Below, piece by piece: positions 55,026-64,000 of a DNA stretch of 64,000 nt (position 1 is the first letter of the stretch; the number at the start of each line of letters is the position of its first letter). Position numbers and translations under genes: made by a program. The notes beneath the pieces were generated by a model. That model ran no database searches and was not told the origin of the DNA. It was given only the letters and a program-made list of their open reading frames with translations. This DNA comes from Paraniabella defluvii (GTDB taxonomy: Bacteria > Bacteroidota > Bacteroidia > Chitinophagales > Chitinophagaceae): contig CP079215.1 of NCBI GenBank assembly GCA_019316985.1, positions 3,844,001-3,908,000 of the forward strand, given 5' to 3'.

Positions 55026-55880
55026 TTATTTAGACTTTAAGTAGGGCTGGTTGCTAGAGTATTTTTCTTCAACCGCCTGGTACACTGTCCTTACCGACGG
55101 CTGAAAGCCTAAGCTTCGCGCGAGTGAACTGTCTGCATGGAAATACCAGGGATTTGCAAGGGGACCGGATGATGACGCCATAGGTTGCCCGACAATTTTT
55201 GAAAGCTCATAGAGTGACGTTGGCGCTTCATCGGATATATTGACGATGCGGCCATCCAGCATCCCGTCCAGCGCCATTTTCATTGAAGTGTAGATGTCGC
55301 GGTGATGGATGGTGCTCATCCTCATCGCCGGATGAAAATTAGCTGCCGCTACATGCTTGGGAAGTTCTTCCAGGTGGCCGTCGCCATCGCCGTATACAAA
55401 CGGGAAGCGCAAAACGGCCCATTTCAACCCGCTCTCACGCAGCACATTTTCAGCCGCGACTTTGCTGGCAGGATAGGCGTGTTGCGGGTTGAGCGCATCG
55501 TCTTCCCGGCCGGGATGCGGATTGTCCGTATTGTACACGTGGCTGGTACTTGCCATGATGAAGCGCGCATCGGGCGCATTTTTCTTCACGGCGTCGATCA
55601 GGTTGCGTGTTCCATCCAGGTTGCTCTTCCAGATCAGGTCGGTGTCAGCTGAGCGGAACACGGCTGCAAGGTGAATGATCGCCGTTGTGTCTTTCACCGC
55701 TTGTTCCAGGCTTGCCGCATCAAAGAGGTCGCCTTCAATAGCTACTGCCCCCGCTACAACGTCCTTTCCACGCACTAATGCGGTGCAGGCATAGCCTGAA
55801 TCTACCAGTCTGCGCAGTAACCGCGACCCAACAAGGCCCGTTGCGCCTGTCACCAGAATTTTACCAGATTGTCTGTTCAT
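55026..55880 (-). CDS. NAD-dependent epimerase/dehydratase family protein
   Basis: Intact 284-residue extended SDR protein. The nucleotide motif is ILVTGATGLVGSRLLRRLVD, the Asp after it in GDLFDAASLEQAV, and the catalytic pair YPASK in NPQHAYPASKVAAENVLRES. Substrate is not evident; the family acts on nucleotide sugars or small carbonyls. It lies between two AraC-family genes on the same strand as the aldo/keto reductase, in a locally more GC-rich stretch (about 53000-56500). Confidence 0.88.
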   Translation of the reverse strand: MNRQSGKILVTGATGLVGSRLLRRLVDSGYACTALVRGKDVVAGAVAIEGDLFDAASLEQAVKDTTAIIHLAAVFRSADTDLIWKSNLDGTRNLIDAVKKNAPDARFIMASTSHVYNTDNPHPGREDDALNPQHAYPASKVAAENVLRESGLKWAVLRFPFVYGDGDGHLEELPKHVAAANFHPAMRMSTIHHRDIYTSMKMALDGMLDGRIVNISDEAPTSLYELSKIVGQPMASSSGPLANPWYFHADSSLARSLGFQPSVRTVYQAVEEKYSSNQPYLKSK

Positions 55881-55948
55881 AATTGTAAGATTTTTATGAA
55901 CATAAATGTCTGATTATTCGGTTGGCGGAGCCCGCACAAAAACCGTTT

Positions 55949-56819
55949 TTATGCGGACAAATCCCGGTGAAAGGCTGCCACCGTCTTGCCAGTGAATTTC
56001 TTAAACAAGCGGGAGAAATAGCCGGGGTCGTTAAAACCCAGCTCATAGGCCAATTCCTTCACAGAAGTATTCTGACCGTAGTGTATCCGGCGCATCGCCT
56101 CCAATATCAGGCGTTGGGTCATAAACTCTCCTTCGGCGAAAGGCCCGAGTGTTTTTTACAATACGATATAAAGAGTCGTCGCCGAGCGCCATTTTCTCTG
56201 CAATGGTGGTAATGGCAGGCTGACTGGCAAAATTGGATTCAACAAACACCTTGAACTCGATGAATTTATCTATTTCTTCACCGGTTGGCTTCTTTTGCGA
56301 CCTGAAATAGGCTGAATTGATTTCTGTGAGCAAGCTGTTGAGGTATGCTAAAATAAGGTCGGGATCGCCATCAGTGGTACGCAGCAAATCTGTAAGGATT
56401 TGAAATATGGCCTGCAACCGGTTTGCAGTGCCGGGCAAGAAACTGATCTTTTGCTGGCCGAGGGGATTTAATAGGAATGGAAATTTCCCCGGCAGCCGGT
56501 AAAGACATTCATCGTCAAAGCCAAGCTTATAATAATCCCTTCCATGTAAGTTAGAAGGAAGCTCCTGAAACTGGTGGGGCAGCGAGAACAGCAGTTCATT
56601 CTTTCCCACTGCGAATTTTTCCCCGTCAACTTTATATTGACAAGAACCTTCAAAGACGAACAGGAAGAAATAGTAGGATAGCCGCTGGCTGCTTTGATAA
56701 TTTTTAGACGCTTCTTCTGATAAGTGCCCAAACGCCGGAGACACCACCCGGATGGGTAGTCTGCTGTTCTGACTGAGATTCGTCGGTAGCCGATGTTTGT
56801 TTGCCCTGTCCACGATCAC
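55949..56819 (-). CDS. AraC-family transcriptional regulator (apparent frameshift)
   Basis: GTG start at 56819 gives MIVDRANKHRLPTNLSQNSR. The N-terminal cupin-like part includes FFLFVFEGSCQYKVDGEKFA. The DNA-binding domain starts ITTIAEKMALGDDSLYRIVK. The frame shifts near 56150, and the corrected second helix-turn-helix is TSVKELAYELGFNDPGYFSR, then LFKKFTGKTVAAFHRDLSA, ending at 55949. About 290 residues. Probably controls the epimerase gene 68 bases downstream; this is inferred from position. Confidence 0.88.
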
Positions 56820-57118
56820 TGGTTAATTGTTGTTATAAAAATACAGCTTCTATTTTATTCCCGTCTCTTAACAGGCAGCTCAGCGCTAAACATTATTGAT
56901 ATTAAGAGCATCATCTTTTTAGGATGCATGACATGGCTTCAGCAATGGAAACATATCCTGCATCCTGGTATCGGAAACTTTTTGAAAATAGTATTAGTTA
57001 AACAGTTTGGTGTAACTCCATATCTTAAAGTGATCAGGGTGTCAAAGCTCTTATCATATTAAAACGAATCTGAAGAATTGCTGTTCCTAATTTTAGGGCA
57101 GGCAGGTATGTCGTGACA
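56820..57118. other. Intergenic region without recognised gene
   Basis: A 90-codon open frame on the plus strand (56793-57062) has no family resemblance and poor composition; I do not accept it. No repeat or mobile element is recognised. Confidence 0.4.
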
Positions 57119-58173
57119 TTATCTCAATATATACCTGTTATTAACGGAATCAACCGTTAATGAAAGATTGTTCATCAAAGCAATATCTTTTAAGACTTTT
57201 CTGACTTCAGTGTTTTTACTGAAGGAACCAATAAAGTTGATCGTTGCAACTTTATCGGTTGGATAAATTATCTCTACCTTATGATGCTGAGCCAAATGAT
57301 CAAGAACAGATGTTAATGGTTGGTTCTTGAAAGTGAAGGCAGATTTTTCTGCAGTTTTTGAAACTGTTTGCCCGTTGCCGGCATCTGCCATACGACCTGT
57401 ACTTATATTCCCGTCAGGCTCAGCAGTGGCATAGACATTTTTATCGCCAGGTCTTTGATCTTCTGTAGTTAAGTACTTAAATGACTTTCGCAAATGATTA
57501 TAGGCTATCTGATTGCCGGGTAATAGATAATAACTTTTTTATCTGAAGCACTGTCTTTAGACTGAACCACAATTTTTCCCTCCAGCAACAATACAATGGT
57601 TTCGCTTGTAACGGTACGTTGTGAAACCTTGAAGATGGTGCCGAGCGCAGTAGTAGCTACATTACCGCAAAAAACGGTAAAGGGCCGGCGGGTATCTTTA
57701 AAAACTTTAAATAAGGCCTCGCCTGTTAATTTAATGTCCCTGCTATTGGTTGTAAACCCTTTCGGGAAGATCAGCTTTGCTCCGGGTGAAAGAATAGCAA
57801 CTGAACTGTCGGGTAAGATAACGTGCTTTGAGATCGGGGTTGTGTTTATAATCTCTGCCAACTCTGCCCCGTTGGCTAAGGTATCAGGCACCGTGCTCAA
57901 AACCGGCCGGGAAGTTGATCGGATAAGATAAATGGAAATACCACTCACAATACATAAAATAACGGCGGCTACTTTTAGTGCTGTAAGAAGCCGTGTCCGC
58001 CGATGCTTTCCCGAATCTTCCCGGCAAACTTGTAAAATAAATTTTTCTGCATCCGGGTGTCCTTCGTTGAATGATTCGTTTACCTCAAATGATTCCCATT
58101 CCTCGTTTGAAAAAGGTTCATGCTTACCGTCGGTGGCTGGAGGTGGCTTGTCTGTGCTTTTCGCTTTTTTCAT
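57119..58173 (-). CDS. FecR-family anti-sigma factor (apparent frameshift)
   Basis: Inner-membrane anti-sigma factor that relays a signal from a SusC-type receptor. A cytoplasmic N-terminal part (residues 1-60) is followed by one membrane span ALKVAAVILCIVSGISIYLI. The periplasmic FecR domain has KHVILPDSSVAILSPGAKLI and GEALFKVFKDTRRPFTVFCG with ALGTIFKVS. After one G is added near 57510, the C-terminal DUF4974 domain (PLTSVLDHLAQHHKVEIIYP, LTVDSVNNRYILR) follows. About 351 residues. It is separated from its likely sigma partner by the sulfatase gene. Confidence 0.88.
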
Positions 58174-58203
58174 TGAGAATAAATAGAACTTTCTGCTATG
58201 GCC

Positions 58204-60260
58204 TTAGTCGTTGCATTTAAACGCCGTTTTTTCAAAGTTATTACCAGACCACGAAAATTCAATATTAGCTTTCACTGGTTGATTTTTATAGGTTAAAGTA
58301 AATGGGTGTAAACCCGCTTTGAGGTTCATGGTACGGCTTAGTTCCGTTCCCGATTGATATCCTTTATCTGCATCTATAGCGGCCGCGTCATGTATTCTCA
58401 GAAATGCATTGCCATTACAACGTAAATAAAATGTATAAGGACCGTCTTTCCTCACATTGATAAAGCCTTTATATTGAATAACCGTAGCATCCTTGTGTTG
58501 CAAAAAAATATTATTATCAATGGTCGTGGCAAATCCTTCTTTAAGGGGTTTGAGATTGTATGTTGACGGTACCCATGGAAAATTTCCTTTAAACAATTTG
58601 TACTGCAATTGGTTGGGCTTTGCTGGTTTTCGGGTGAGGGCGGGTATCATGGCTGTATCGTATGGTCGCGGAGCGCTCATGTCTGGTATGCGTGCCTGTA
58701 AAGCTCTGGCCTTCAGTTCAGACTGTAAGCCGGGCATATAGGCGGCAAGATTACTGCTTTGCTTCGGATCCTTCATTACATTATAAATTTCAAAGTCATC
58801 GTCACTACCTTTAATATCATACCGCACTCCTACAAAGTTGCCGGAGCGAATGGTTTGCATCTGATTACGAACTTTATTGGTACGGGTTGGCTCAAATTCC
58901 TGATAATTCGGAGTTCGCCCGTTTTCATAGTATTCAATGTAGACCAAACCTTGTTGCTGCTTGCCAGTTCCGGTTAGCGCCGGTAATAGCGAAACGCCAT
59001 CCATACGTGCAGGCGAAGCTACCCCGGCGGCCTGCAAAAAGTAGGCAGCCAATCTGAAAGCATAGAAGGCTGATGTACTTTCCTGCCGGCAGGAATGGTG
59101 CCGGGCCACTGTATAATGGTAGGCGTTCTCAAACCACCTTCCCATGTATCTCTTTTAATACCGTCAAAAGGCCCGTAACCATCGAAAAATTGAGGCGTAT
59201 AGTTTTCAGCGAGATAAGACTCCGCCGAAGGACCATTGTCCGATGCAAAGACTACGATTGTATGCTCATCAATATGCAGATCCTTAAGTAATTGAAGTAA
59301 ATCACCTATTTCCTGATCCAATCTTTGCACCATAGTGGCATATCGTTTATGCACATTTTTCCATGGTTTACGTTCACCTGTAGATGCATCGGTATACATC
59401 GCATTTTTGAAAAGCGGGTGCATCCATGAATCGATATCACCTGATGCTGTGTTGATCATTTGTCCCGGTATTCCCAGCCATTGCAAGCCTCCATTCAATC
59501 CGCTTCCTTCTGGGTATTCCTGCGTCGGTAGTTCTATAGTGGCATGCGGTGTATCGTATGCCAGGTACATAAAAAACGGTTGATCTCTATTTGTTTTTAC
59601 CATTTCTGCAATCCAATGCTTTGCTTTAGCAGTCCACAGGTCTCCGGTATAACATTTGTCGAGCAGAGGTGTGATATTGGTGGTGTTATCGTAAACTTCC
59701 TTGCTTTTTCTGTATAATCCTTCCTTGGGATAATGCTCATGGCCATCGGCGTGCCTTATATAGCCAAAATAGCTGTCGAAACCTCTTTTGAGCGGATGAG
59801 CTTCCCACGGTTCACTTAATCCCTGTAAACCCCACTTCCCGATCGCTACCGTTGTATATCCCGCAGCTTTTAATGTAGATGCCATTGTGTGGTTATCTTC
59901 CAATGCTTTGTCAAACTGGTTATTCCTTACGTTTGAGTGGCCTTGCGTAACCCCGCTTAAAAAAGAAGAGCGGGAGGGTGCGCATACCGGTGCATTTACA
60001 TACTGTTGCATCATGGTTGCTCCATTGGCAGCCATTTTGTCCAGTGACGGAGTAACTAAATAAGGCTGGCCTTTGGCTTTCCGGGCATTTTGGTTAAAGA
60101 TCCCCACATCACCATACCCCAGGTCGTCTACCAGAATAAATAGTATGTTAGGCTGTTTTGAACTCTTTTGAGCATTTACAGTTAAAGCAAGTCCTGGTAT
60201 TAAAACTGTTAATACGATGCCTCGTAGCCAGTTATTTATATTCCTGCACTGTTGCTCCAT
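58204..60260 (-). CDS. Secreted sulfatase with C-terminal PA14-like domain (apparent frameshift)
   Basis: Formylglycine-dependent sulfatase of the arylsulfatase A type. WLRGIVLTVLIPGLALTVNA is a signal peptide. The metal site begins NILFILVDDLGYGDVGIF, and the modification motif is CAPSRSSFLSG. Later ligands are in KWGLQGL and IVVFASDNGPSAESY. One T is missing near 59045 (LPTFLQAAGVASPARMDGVS). After ~residue 540 a PA14-like sugar-binding domain (YKGFINVRKDGPYTFYLRCN, AGLHPFTLTYKNQPVKANIE) ends the protein. About 686 residues. Activity needs a maturase (anSME) not seen here. Substrate: probably a sulfated glycan. Confidence 0.9.
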
Positions 60261-60282
60261 ATATAATCTTTTAATCTGTTTG

Positions 60283-60819
60283 CTATATTTCTTTCAAAAT
60301 CGGTTTGATCGCACGAAGTGCGAGCTGAATATGTTTCTCAACGGTTTTGACAGAAATGCTCAGCTTGTCTGAGATTTCCTTATGTGTCAACTCTTCATTA
60401 CGGCTTAGCTGTAAAACCTTTCTTCTGGTGGGTGGTAATTGTTCGAGTGCATCATTAAACATCCTTTGTGTATCTTTTAAGTTCAACTTGTTGTAGGTGT
60501 TATCGCCATTGTTGCTATCAAATAAATTTTGTTTGATAATTAATTTTTTCAGATTTAATTGAAGCCTTCCTTCCTTACGTTGCTCGTCTATCAGCGTGGT
60601 TTTTGCAATCTGAAAGATTTGTGTGGAAATTGAAACCTCTCTATTAAGGTTCTGACGATATTTCCACAACTTAATGAACGTGATTTGTGTAACCTCGTTG
60701 GCCAGGTGCTGAGAGTTTGTTTTCGAAAGAATATAATAATAAAGCTTTTTGCTATAGTTATAAAACACCTGTCGAAAAAGACTTTCGTCCATCAATTCAG
60801 TACTATTTTCCATATACAA
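60283..60819 (-). CDS. ECF-type RNA polymerase sigma factor
   Basis: Intact 178-residue Bacteroidota ECF sigma factor. Region 2 is FYNYSKKLYYYILSKTNSQH with LANEVTQITFIKLWKYRQNL; region 4 is ALEQLPPTRRKVLQLSRNEE with LTHKEISDKLSISVKTVEKH. MENST at 60813 is an alternative start to MYM at 60819. It lies 22 bases before the sulfatase gene, so both share a transcript. It would be held by the FecR protein and released when the receptor binds its glycan. Confidence 0.92.
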   Translation of the reverse strand: MYMENSTELMDESLFRQVFYNYSKKLYYYILSKTNSQHLANEVTQITFIKLWKYRQNLNREVSISTQIFQIAKTTLIDEQRKEGRLQLNLKKLIIKQNLFDSNNGDNTYNKLNLKDTQRMFNDALEQLPPTRRKVLQLSRNEELTHKEISDKLSISVKTVEKHIQLALRAIKPILKEI

Positions 60820-60877
60820 ACAAAGCAGTTTTTAAATGCCTCATTATCCTTCAAAATATATTGCGGAGGCAATACTA

Positions 60878-60885
60878 CAAATGTA
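60878..60885 (-). promoter_or_regulatory. -7 promoter box for the sigma-sulfatase-FecR transcript
   Basis: TACATTTG on the minus strand fits TAnnTTTG; start would be ~50 bases before the sigma gene. No clear -33 element. Confidence 0.45.
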
Positions 60886-61047
60886 ATATTTAATCCAGCT
60901 GCTCTTTTTGCATAAAGAAGATGTGTGCAATCGAATGCGCAAATTCTCAAACGAATAGAGTACCTCAATTTATTGCATACGGTTTTTAATAACTGTCTGG
61001 CCTTTTAATACAGGCAAAAATCTGTTGCCTTGCCCGCCCGGTTCGTC

Positions 61048-62826
61048 CTACTTGTTAGTCCATCCCGGGTTTTGCGTAATCTTCGGATTCAAACCAATTT
61101 CATTGGTAGGTATAGGATATAAATAATAATAATCGGGAACGGTAGCCGGTGGCTGTGGCTCATAGCTGATATAGCCTTCGGAGGACCCGTTTTGGATGGG
61201 GATTATTGAATTAGCCGGTACGTCGGTGCCCTTTTTGATCCATCGGCCTAACTTACGCCTGGTCAGGTAATCCATTTTTTCCATCTTCTCAAATCATCAA
61301 ACCTAAAACCTTCACCCATCAGCTCCACGGCTCTTTCTCTGCGAATTTCCCAAAGTACGGGGTCTACAGCGGGGTCACGGGTTGGATCATTAGGTATGGC
61401 TGATATATTGAGTGGCGCCACTTCTCCCCGTGCTCTTGTTTTATTGATGGTGGCGTTGGCTATAGCCTGGGAAAATTGTCCAAGCTCAAATTGGGCTTCG
61501 GCATAGTTCATCAAAATTTCTCCCATCCTGAAAACCGGGCAATCATTGATATCAGCGCTTTGTTGATCTTTCACCATGTGGTTCACATATTTGTAGAATC
61601 TATAGCCGGTGTAGGTAACGCAATAGGGTTGGCCATTCTGAAAGTCCTGATAGTGCGGTTCCTGCCTTACTACAAATCCATTCCAGTTTATTGTGGGAAG
61701 TGTTTTCTCTGAGTATTCGATATCCTGTTCATAAGGGCAAAGTACATGGTATCTTCAGGTACGTTCGTATAGGTGAATACCTGGCTTGGCGGTGTAGTAT
61801 TAACTTTATAGGGTGGAGGCACTGTGAAATATAAACGCAGGTCACGATTTTTAAATTCTTCGTTTGGAGTCTTGTCATTTGTAAACAGGGGACTGGTAAA
61901 GCGAGGTTGCCCGTCTTTAAGTAGATACATATCCGCTGCTGCTTTTGTAAGATCCCATCTGCCCGATGAATTACGCCCGGAAGATGATAGCGCATGCATA
62001 ATCTGGTTGGCTACATATTGTTTGTACAGGATGATACCCGCAACGCCTGCCAGCGATTCGCTATTGAAATCATCATCATAATTTGCAGACAGGTTGGGAA
62101 ATGCTGTCATTAATTTTTCCGACGCCGCAACACTGGCCTCTAAATATACCTTTGCATTGGCCAGGCCGTGATATTTACGCCAGGTGCCCTCTCTTAATCC
62201 GAAACGTGAAATAAAGGCCTGAACTACATACTTGTTTACTGTGTTGGCACCGTCGCCGTTTGCTTTTATATTTTGTTCGGCGTATTTCAGGTCGTCGAGA
62301 ATATGCTGCGCTACCTCGTCCCGTGAAGCCCGTGCTGTATATAAAGCACTATCTGCATCATTTAAAGCACGATCAATATATTGTACGTCTCCAAAGCGGT
62401 TTACCAGGTTGGCATAATTAAATGCGCGGAAAAAATAGCCTACGCCTCTCCAATGTGCTTTGTCTGCATCCGTTAACTGGGATTTATCAATGTTATCCAA
62501 CATAATATTAATGTCCCTGATATTGGTATAGCTCCCGGTGTAAGTGGCGTCGGTAGAGGGAATGGTAATAGTTTGAGCCACCCAGGCCGACTGACCATTA
62601 GGGTTGGCATTTAAAAAAGATCTCCATTGAATTCAGAGTTAGGAGCTGAACCATCATATCCCGGAAATACGCTATAGAATTTCCAGGCGTAAGTTCTAAA
62701 TCCGTCATACGAAACAAAAGTTGTATTCACGGATAACTGGTCTTTAGGAAGCAATGTTTTTGCACAACCCGGAGCTATTATTAAAACCGAGGCCGCTATT
62801 GACAAATTTAAAAACGATTTCATCAT
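61048..62826 (-). CDS. SusD/RagB-family outer membrane lipoprotein (frameshifts)
   Basis: Surface glycan-binding partner of SusC. MMKSFLNLSIAASVLIIAPG then CAKTLLPKD is a lipoprotein signal with lipobox APGC. SusD landmarks are DINIMLDNIDKSQLTDADKA, RGVGYFFRAFNYANLVNRFG, FRMGEILMNYAEAQFELGQF, IRRERAVELMGEGFRFDDLR and the C-terminal YYLYPIPTNEIGLNPKITQN. Three breaks near 62620, 61712 and 61284 split it. About 590 residues. The glycan specificity cannot be read from sequence. Confidence 0.93.
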
Positions 62827-62935
62827 TTTATCTTTTTGTTTTAGTAGATGTGTGATCAAGCCTTGCCTGCTATATTCTCTGAGAGGTGGGGTATCAGGCT
62901 CTGTATCATTATCTGTTTATGTCTCTCGATGATTA

Positions 62936-64000
62936 TTAAAAACTGATATTTATTCCGAAGCTGAATTTTTTTCAGGAAGGGATAAATACCTCCACTTCCT
63001 AAATCACTGGCCTCAGGGTCGAGTCCCTCAGGCAGGTGGTCGAAAGTGAAAAGATTTTCTCCCGAAAAGAATAATCGCGCCTGCGTGAGTTTAATTTTTG
63101 TAACCATCGTTGAGGTAAGCTATACCCGGCGCCTATGTTCTTCACCCTAAAATAGGCTCCGTTAGATAGATACTTGGTTTGTACATTTCGGCTGGTACCC
63201 GTGTTGCCGGATGCATTGCCATACATGCGTGGGTAATATGCGTTTGTATTCGTTACTGTCCAATAGTCTAACTGGTGCTCAAAAAGTCCTGCAAACTGTT
63301 CAAGATATGGCCAGAATACCGCATTACTAATCCATACATCTCTATTCCCGATTCCCTGCAAAAAGAAGGACAGATCAAAATTTTTATAAGAAATACTGCC
63401 GTTAATACCATATTGAAGGCGGCGCGTACTATTACCAATAATCATTCTGTCACCCGGATCGCCTACAGTATTGGCGCCCGCATTAATAACAGAATCTCCG
63501 TTCCTGTCAATAAACCGGATATCCCCGGATTTTGGAAAACACCCTGGAAGCCGGCTATTCCGGGTAGCAATCCGCGATTGGCTGCTATCGTTCTGTTATT
63601 GACCTGGTTAGCGTCTAATGCTCCGCTTACGAAGTTATCTGGTGTGTAATAGCCATAGGTGGTATAGCCCCATATTTCATTGACTCTTTGCCCTTCATAA
63701 AAATCACTCAATAATTTATTAGGATTGTTATACTTGGTGATCAGAGGAGCCTGCCTTCCCATCAAATTGATGCCCAGTGAATAGCTAAAGTCTTTACCTG
63801 CCCTGTCTTTCCAGGTCAGGCTCATGTCCCAGCCATTAACTTTCAGATCTGCCCTGTTTTGCTTAGGTGGTGCTGTGCCTAAAACAGCAGGTAAGGAGGA
63901 ACCCGCCACAAGCATGCCCTTGGTTTCTTCTTTATAGAGGTCAAAGGTGCCGGACAGCCTGCTTCTCAATGTTGAAAATTCTATACCGGCATCATACGTG
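62936..64000 (-). CDS. SusC/RagA-family TonB-dependent receptor, C-terminal part (frameshifts)
   Basis: C-terminal ~355 residues of an outer membrane importer; the gene continues beyond the window end. Seen are TYDAGIEFSTLRSRLSGTFD, LYKEETKGMLV, LKVNGWDMSLTWKDRAGKDF, GNRDVWISNAVFWPYLEQ and LDPEASDLGSGGIYPFLKK, the usual SusC ending. Breaks lie near 63460, 63090 and 62970. In the corrected frame the last strand reads FSFGINISF and stops at 62936, 109 bases before SusD. Whether an N-terminal signalling domain for FecR exists cannot be seen here. Confidence 0.92.

Noticed and set aside
56793-57062. Plus-strand 89-codon ORF between AraC and FecR genes
   Set aside because: Overlaps the start of the AraC gene, has no family resemblance and odd composition.

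Overview
The window reads as a chromosomal segment of a Bacteroidota bacterium, most likely of the Chitinophagaceae or a near relative. The evidence is the S10/spc ribosomal gene order ending in secY-map, a SusC/SusD pair with an ECF sigma factor and a FecR anti-sigma factor, type III glutamine synthetase, Bacteroidota-style -7 promoter boxes (TAnnTTTG), lipoprotein signals and a scarcity of Shine-Dalgarno sites. The genus cannot be fixed from sequence reading alone.

The dominant technical feature is a very high rate of apparent one-base frameshifts. About 50 of roughly 70 genes are broken, nearly always by one missing base in a homopolymer (AAAAAA for AAAAAAA, CC for CCC), and many are essential (rpsS, rpsC, rpsE, secY, pyrG, tpiA). 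I interpret this as consensus error, probably from uncorrected long reads, and not as gene decay. I give each gene one span that joins its frames.

Layout. 1-10339: rplB-rpsS-rplV-rpsC-rplP-rpmC-rpsQ-rplN-rplX-rplE-rpsN-rpsH-rplF-rplR-rpsE-rpmD-rplO-secY-map, with AT-rich, hairpin-forming low-complexity spacers. 10399-16669: a BaiN/HI0933-type flavoprotein, a small exported peptide, divergent galM/galK, a DUF6265-like lipoprotein, a DAO-type oxidase and an EVE-domain protein. 16791-28208: phenylalanine/tyrosine breakdown: aromatic amino acid hydroxylase, aminotransferase, HPPD (hpd), homogentisate dioxygenase (hmgA) and a fumarylacetoacetase-family hydrolase, mixed with two Crp/Fnr regulators, a cupin, an Old Yellow Enzyme, a GxxExxY protein and a flavin reductase. 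Together they could take Phe or Tyr to fumarate and acetoacetate. No maleylacetoacetate isomerase is seen here.

28491-39229: lipoproteins including a von Willebrand A protein, a sirtuin, pgi, threonine aldolase, yajQ, rpmE2, a GlmU-like protein and tpiA. 39343-43748: a minus-strand cluster of two MFS transporters and two TIM-barrel isomerases, probably for uptake and breakdown of a sugar or polyol. 43916-50373: pyrG, proC, glnA (type III) and a saccharopine-dehydrogenase-like gene. 50572-52727: tRNA-Leu(CAA) followed by small orphan secreted or outer-membrane genes. 53052-56819: two AraC regulators flanking an aldo/keto reductase and an SDR-type epimerase. 57119-64000: a glycan-utilisation locus, SusC-SusD-sigma-sulfatase-FecR on the minus strand, suggesting use of a sulfated glycan.

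I found no CRISPR array, insertion sequence, prophage or obvious new defence system. The most unusual signals are a Tyr-containing leader ORF plus a terminator-like hairpin before hpd, three degenerate copies of the 3' end of the fumarylacetoacetase gene, the low-complexity hairpin spacers of the ribosomal operon, and a sulfatase placed between a sigma factor and its presumed anti-sigma factor.
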